Of a stretch of 23,471 nucleotides of DNA, positions 21,441-23,471 are shown in pieces; the first letter of the stretch is position 1, and every line of letters starts with the position of its first letter. The translations under genes and the position numbers were made by a program. The notes under the pieces were generated by a model. It had not been told where the DNA came from, searched no databases, and saw only the letters and a list, made by a program, of their open reading frames with translations. Source of the DNA: an uncultured Bacilli bacterium. Lineage in GTDB: Bacteria > Bacillota_I > Bacilli_A > RF39 > UBA660. Location: NCBI GenBank assembly GCA_934141575.1, contig CAKPCJ010000015.1:1-23471 (forward strand), given 5' to 3'.

Positions 21441-23471
21441 ATGAATAATAAGACAAATGTATTTCAAGGCAAAAAATATAGAATAACTGTTTTGACTGAA
21501 AGATTATTAAGGTTAGAATATAGTGAAAATGGTATATTTGAAGATAAATTGACTGAATTTGTAATAAATAGAAATTTTGAAATTCCCGATTTTAGTGTAG
21601 AAGAAGATGAAAAAATATTAAAGATAAGTACAAAGTATTTTTCTCTTTTCTATAAGAAAAATCAAAATTTTAGAGGAAACAAAATAAATCCGGCTTCTAA
21701 TTTAAGAATTGAGTTATTAAGTGCTGATAAAGCGTGGTATTATGGTCATCCAGAAATAAGAAATTATGGGGGAATAAAACCATCCCTAAATAGCCAAATA
21801 AGAACTATAAAAGGACTATATTCAATAGATGGATTTGCATCATTTGACGATTCTAATTCGAGGGTAATGTTAGAAAGTGGTTTATATTCAAAAAGAGAAA
21901 ACAATAACATAGACATATACTTATTTATGTATAGAAATGATTTTCAGCTAGCTTTAAATGATTATTTTAAATTAACTGGTTATCCACAATTGCTACCAAA
22001 ATATGCTCTAGGAGTGTGGTATAGCAAAGATTGTAAATACACCAATGAAGATATAATGAAATTAATAGAAACGTTTGAAAAAAAAGAAATACCATTATCT
22101 ATAATCTTATTAGATAGGTACTGGCACGAACAAATGCTAAATGATGGAAAAATAGATAATACAAAGTATGAATTTAGTGATAAAATCACACAAGAATTTT
22201 TAAACTTTTTAATTAGACATAACATAAAATTAGGTTTAAACATTGAACCATCAAATGGAATTAAGTATACAAATAAATTTGGTGATGATTACTTAGTTCC
22301 ATATAATATATTAGATGATAAGTTTATTAAAACATTGATTTCAACTATTACATTAAAATATAGAAATTTTGGAATTAATTTAATTTGGCTTGATTATAGA
22401 AAAGAAATAAATGATATTACAATATTAAGCAAGTGCTTAAGTATTGTAAATAACTTTGGTGAAAATAGACAAGTTGTTTTAAGTAGAGGTTCCTTAATCG
22501 CACCACATAGAAATGGTATAGTATATACTGGTAGATTAAGAGTAGATTATGATACCTTGGCCAAATTACCATATTTTACATCTAGATGTGCAAACATAGG
22601 TGTTTCATGGGTAAGCAGTGACGTTGGTGGATATTATGGTGGTATAGAAGATGATGAACTTTATATTCGAAATGTTCAGTTTGCAACGTTTAGTCCAATA
22701 CTAAGATTTCATGCTGGCGCATCAGAATTTTATAAAAAGGAGCCATGGAATAGATCAATAAGTACATATTATATAGTGAAATCATATCTTAATTTAAGAT
22801 ATGAATTAATTCCATATTTGTATTCTGAAGGTGCAAAATATTCATTTGAAGCAATACCAATAATAAAACCTTTATATTACACAAATAAAGAAGTATATGA
22901 CGAACCAAATTATCTAAATGAATATTATTTTGGATCACAAATGTTAATATCACCAATAACCAAAAAGAGAGACTATACAATAAAAAGAGTGGTGCAGAAC
23001 TTCTTTCTGCCATCTGGTATATGGTATGACTTTAAAAGTGGCAAAAAATATTATGGAGACAAAATTTATATTGGTTTGTATAAAAAAGAAGATTATCCAG
23101 TATTTGTAAAAGCAGGCGGAATAATTCCAATGAATAAGGAAAAAAATATAAGTAATAATTCAAAGTTGAGTATAATGATTTTTCCAGGTAGAAACAATTC
23201 ATACGAGTTGTATGAAGATGATGGAAATACTATGTTATATAAACAGGGGTATTATATAGTTAATAAACTAGAATATATTTTTAATAGAAATGAATTCTCT
23301 TTTAGCATTAAACCAATAAAGGGTGTAAGAGGAATTGTTCCAGATTATAGAGATTACGAACTGATTTTTAGAAATATAAAATCACCTAATCAAGTAATAT
23401 GTAAATGTAATAATACTGATATTAATTTTAAATATGAAAACGATGGTGAAAACTTAATAGTGAATATTGAC
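21441..23471 (+). CDS. Glycoside hydrolase family 31 protein, 3' end cut by window
   Basis: The reading frame stays open for 677 codons to the window edge. No signal peptide, so it is probably cytoplasmic. An N-terminal beta region with Y-Y-G-H-P-E (about 96) leads to a TIM barrel with L-P-K-Y-A-L-G-V-W-Y, the nucleophile strand I-W-L-D-Y-R (D318), the GH31 hallmark S-S-D-V-G-G-Y-Y-G-G, then F-S-P-I-L-R-F-H, and a C-terminal beta domain with Y-E-D-D-G-N-T. Family members hydrolyse alpha-linked sugars, mostly alpha-glucosides or alpha-xylosides. The acid/base position (W-x-G-D in classical members) reads Y-T-G-R (R365), so specificity or mechanism may differ. Start ATG21441 has an AAGGGAATGA ribosome-binding-like sequence. 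Little should be missing beyond the edge, judging by usual family length. Confidence 0.9.
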   Translation, partial: MNNKTNVFQGKKYRITVLTERLLRLEYSENGIFEDKLTEFVINRNFEIPDFSVEEDEKILKISTKYFSLFYKKNQNFRGNKINPASNLRIELLSADKAWYYGHPEIRNYGGIKPSLNSQIRTIKGLYSIDGFASFDDSNSRVMLESGLYSKRENNNIDIYLFMYRNDFQLALNDYFKLTGYPQLLPKYALGVWYSKDCKYTNEDIMKLIETFEKKEIPLSIILLDRYWHEQMLNDGKIDNTKYEFSDKITQEFLNFLIRHNIKLGLNIEPSNGIKYTNKFGDDYLVPYNILDDKFIKTLISTITLKYRNFGINLIWLDYRKEINDITILSKCLSIVNNFGENRQVVLSRGSLIAPHRNGIVYTGRLRVDYDTLAKLPYFTSRCANIGVSWVSSDVGGYYGGIEDDELYIRNVQFATFSPILRFHAGASEFYKKEPWNRSISTYYIVKSYLNLRYELIPYLYSEGAKYSFEAIPIIKPLYYTNKEVYDEPNYLNEYYFGSQMLISPITKKRDYTIKRVVQNFFLPSGIWYDFKSGKKYYGDKIYIGLYKKEDYPVFVKAGGIIPMNKEKNISNNSKLSIMIFPGRNNSYELYEDDGNTMLYKQGYYIVNKLEYIFNRNEFSFSIKPIKGVRGIVPDYRDYELIFRNIKSPNQVICKCNNTDINFKYENDGENLIVNID

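Noticed and set aside
21980..22243. Minus-strand open frame of 87 codons
   Set aside because: It lies inside the well-supported GH31 reading frame and shows no independent start signal or family resemblance.

Overview
The window comes from a very AT-rich, Gram-positive-type bacterium of the Bacilli/Mollicutes-like branch. Most likely it is one of the uncultured, walled, low-GC gut lineages near RF39/Erysipelotrichia; that placement is inference. The evidence is EzrA, the YtxG/YtxH-type pair, an LCP cell-wall ligase and a lipobox lipoprotein, strong GGAGG/AGGTG ribosome binding sites, and TGA used as a stop with TGG for every Trp, so the Mycoplasma code does not apply. Genes are tightly packed, several sit in overlapping operons, and U-rich intrinsic terminators often contain the stop codon of the gene they end.

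Region 1 (1-3907): the 3' part of a tRNA-Pro(TGG) gene and its terminator; a zinc-ribbon/membrane/thioredoxin-fold fusion; a convergent radical SAM protein of the YhcC/YtqA family; and a divergent pair of an MFS-like membrane protein and trmB. Region 2 (3976-6179): a four-gene operon-like run of a lipoprotein, an acidic disordered protein, a DUF948 (YtxG-like) protein and a YtxH-family protein, with overlapping reading frames. Region 3 (6250-11091): core genes tyrS, two small unknown proteins, rpsD (reverse strand, with a structured leader), ezrA and rpoZ. From memory of the B. subtilis map, trmB, ytxG-ytxH, tyrS, rpsD and ezrA lie in the same neighbourhood there, so this looks like a compressed ancestral Bacilli block.

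Region 4 (11169-23471): an envelope-oriented set. It holds a lipid-linked-oligosaccharide flippase-like protein, a stand-alone ClpB-D1-like AAA+ ATPase whose pore loop lacks the usual aromatic residue, an M19 dipeptidase, a VanY-type D,D-carboxypeptidase, an LCP ligase carrying a solute-binding-like insert, PASTA domain and Ser-rich tail, a secreted GH73 glucosaminidase with SH3b domains and a duplicated C-terminal domain, a membrane-anchored staphylococcal-type nuclease, and a GH31 glycosidase cut by the window end. Together they suggest peptidoglycan and wall-polymer building, trimming and recycling.

No mobile element, CRISPR array or phage gene was seen. The least conventional items are the AAA+ protein, the zinc-ribbon/thioredoxin fusion, the lipoprotein-YtxH operon, the rpsD leader and the GH31 variant active site.
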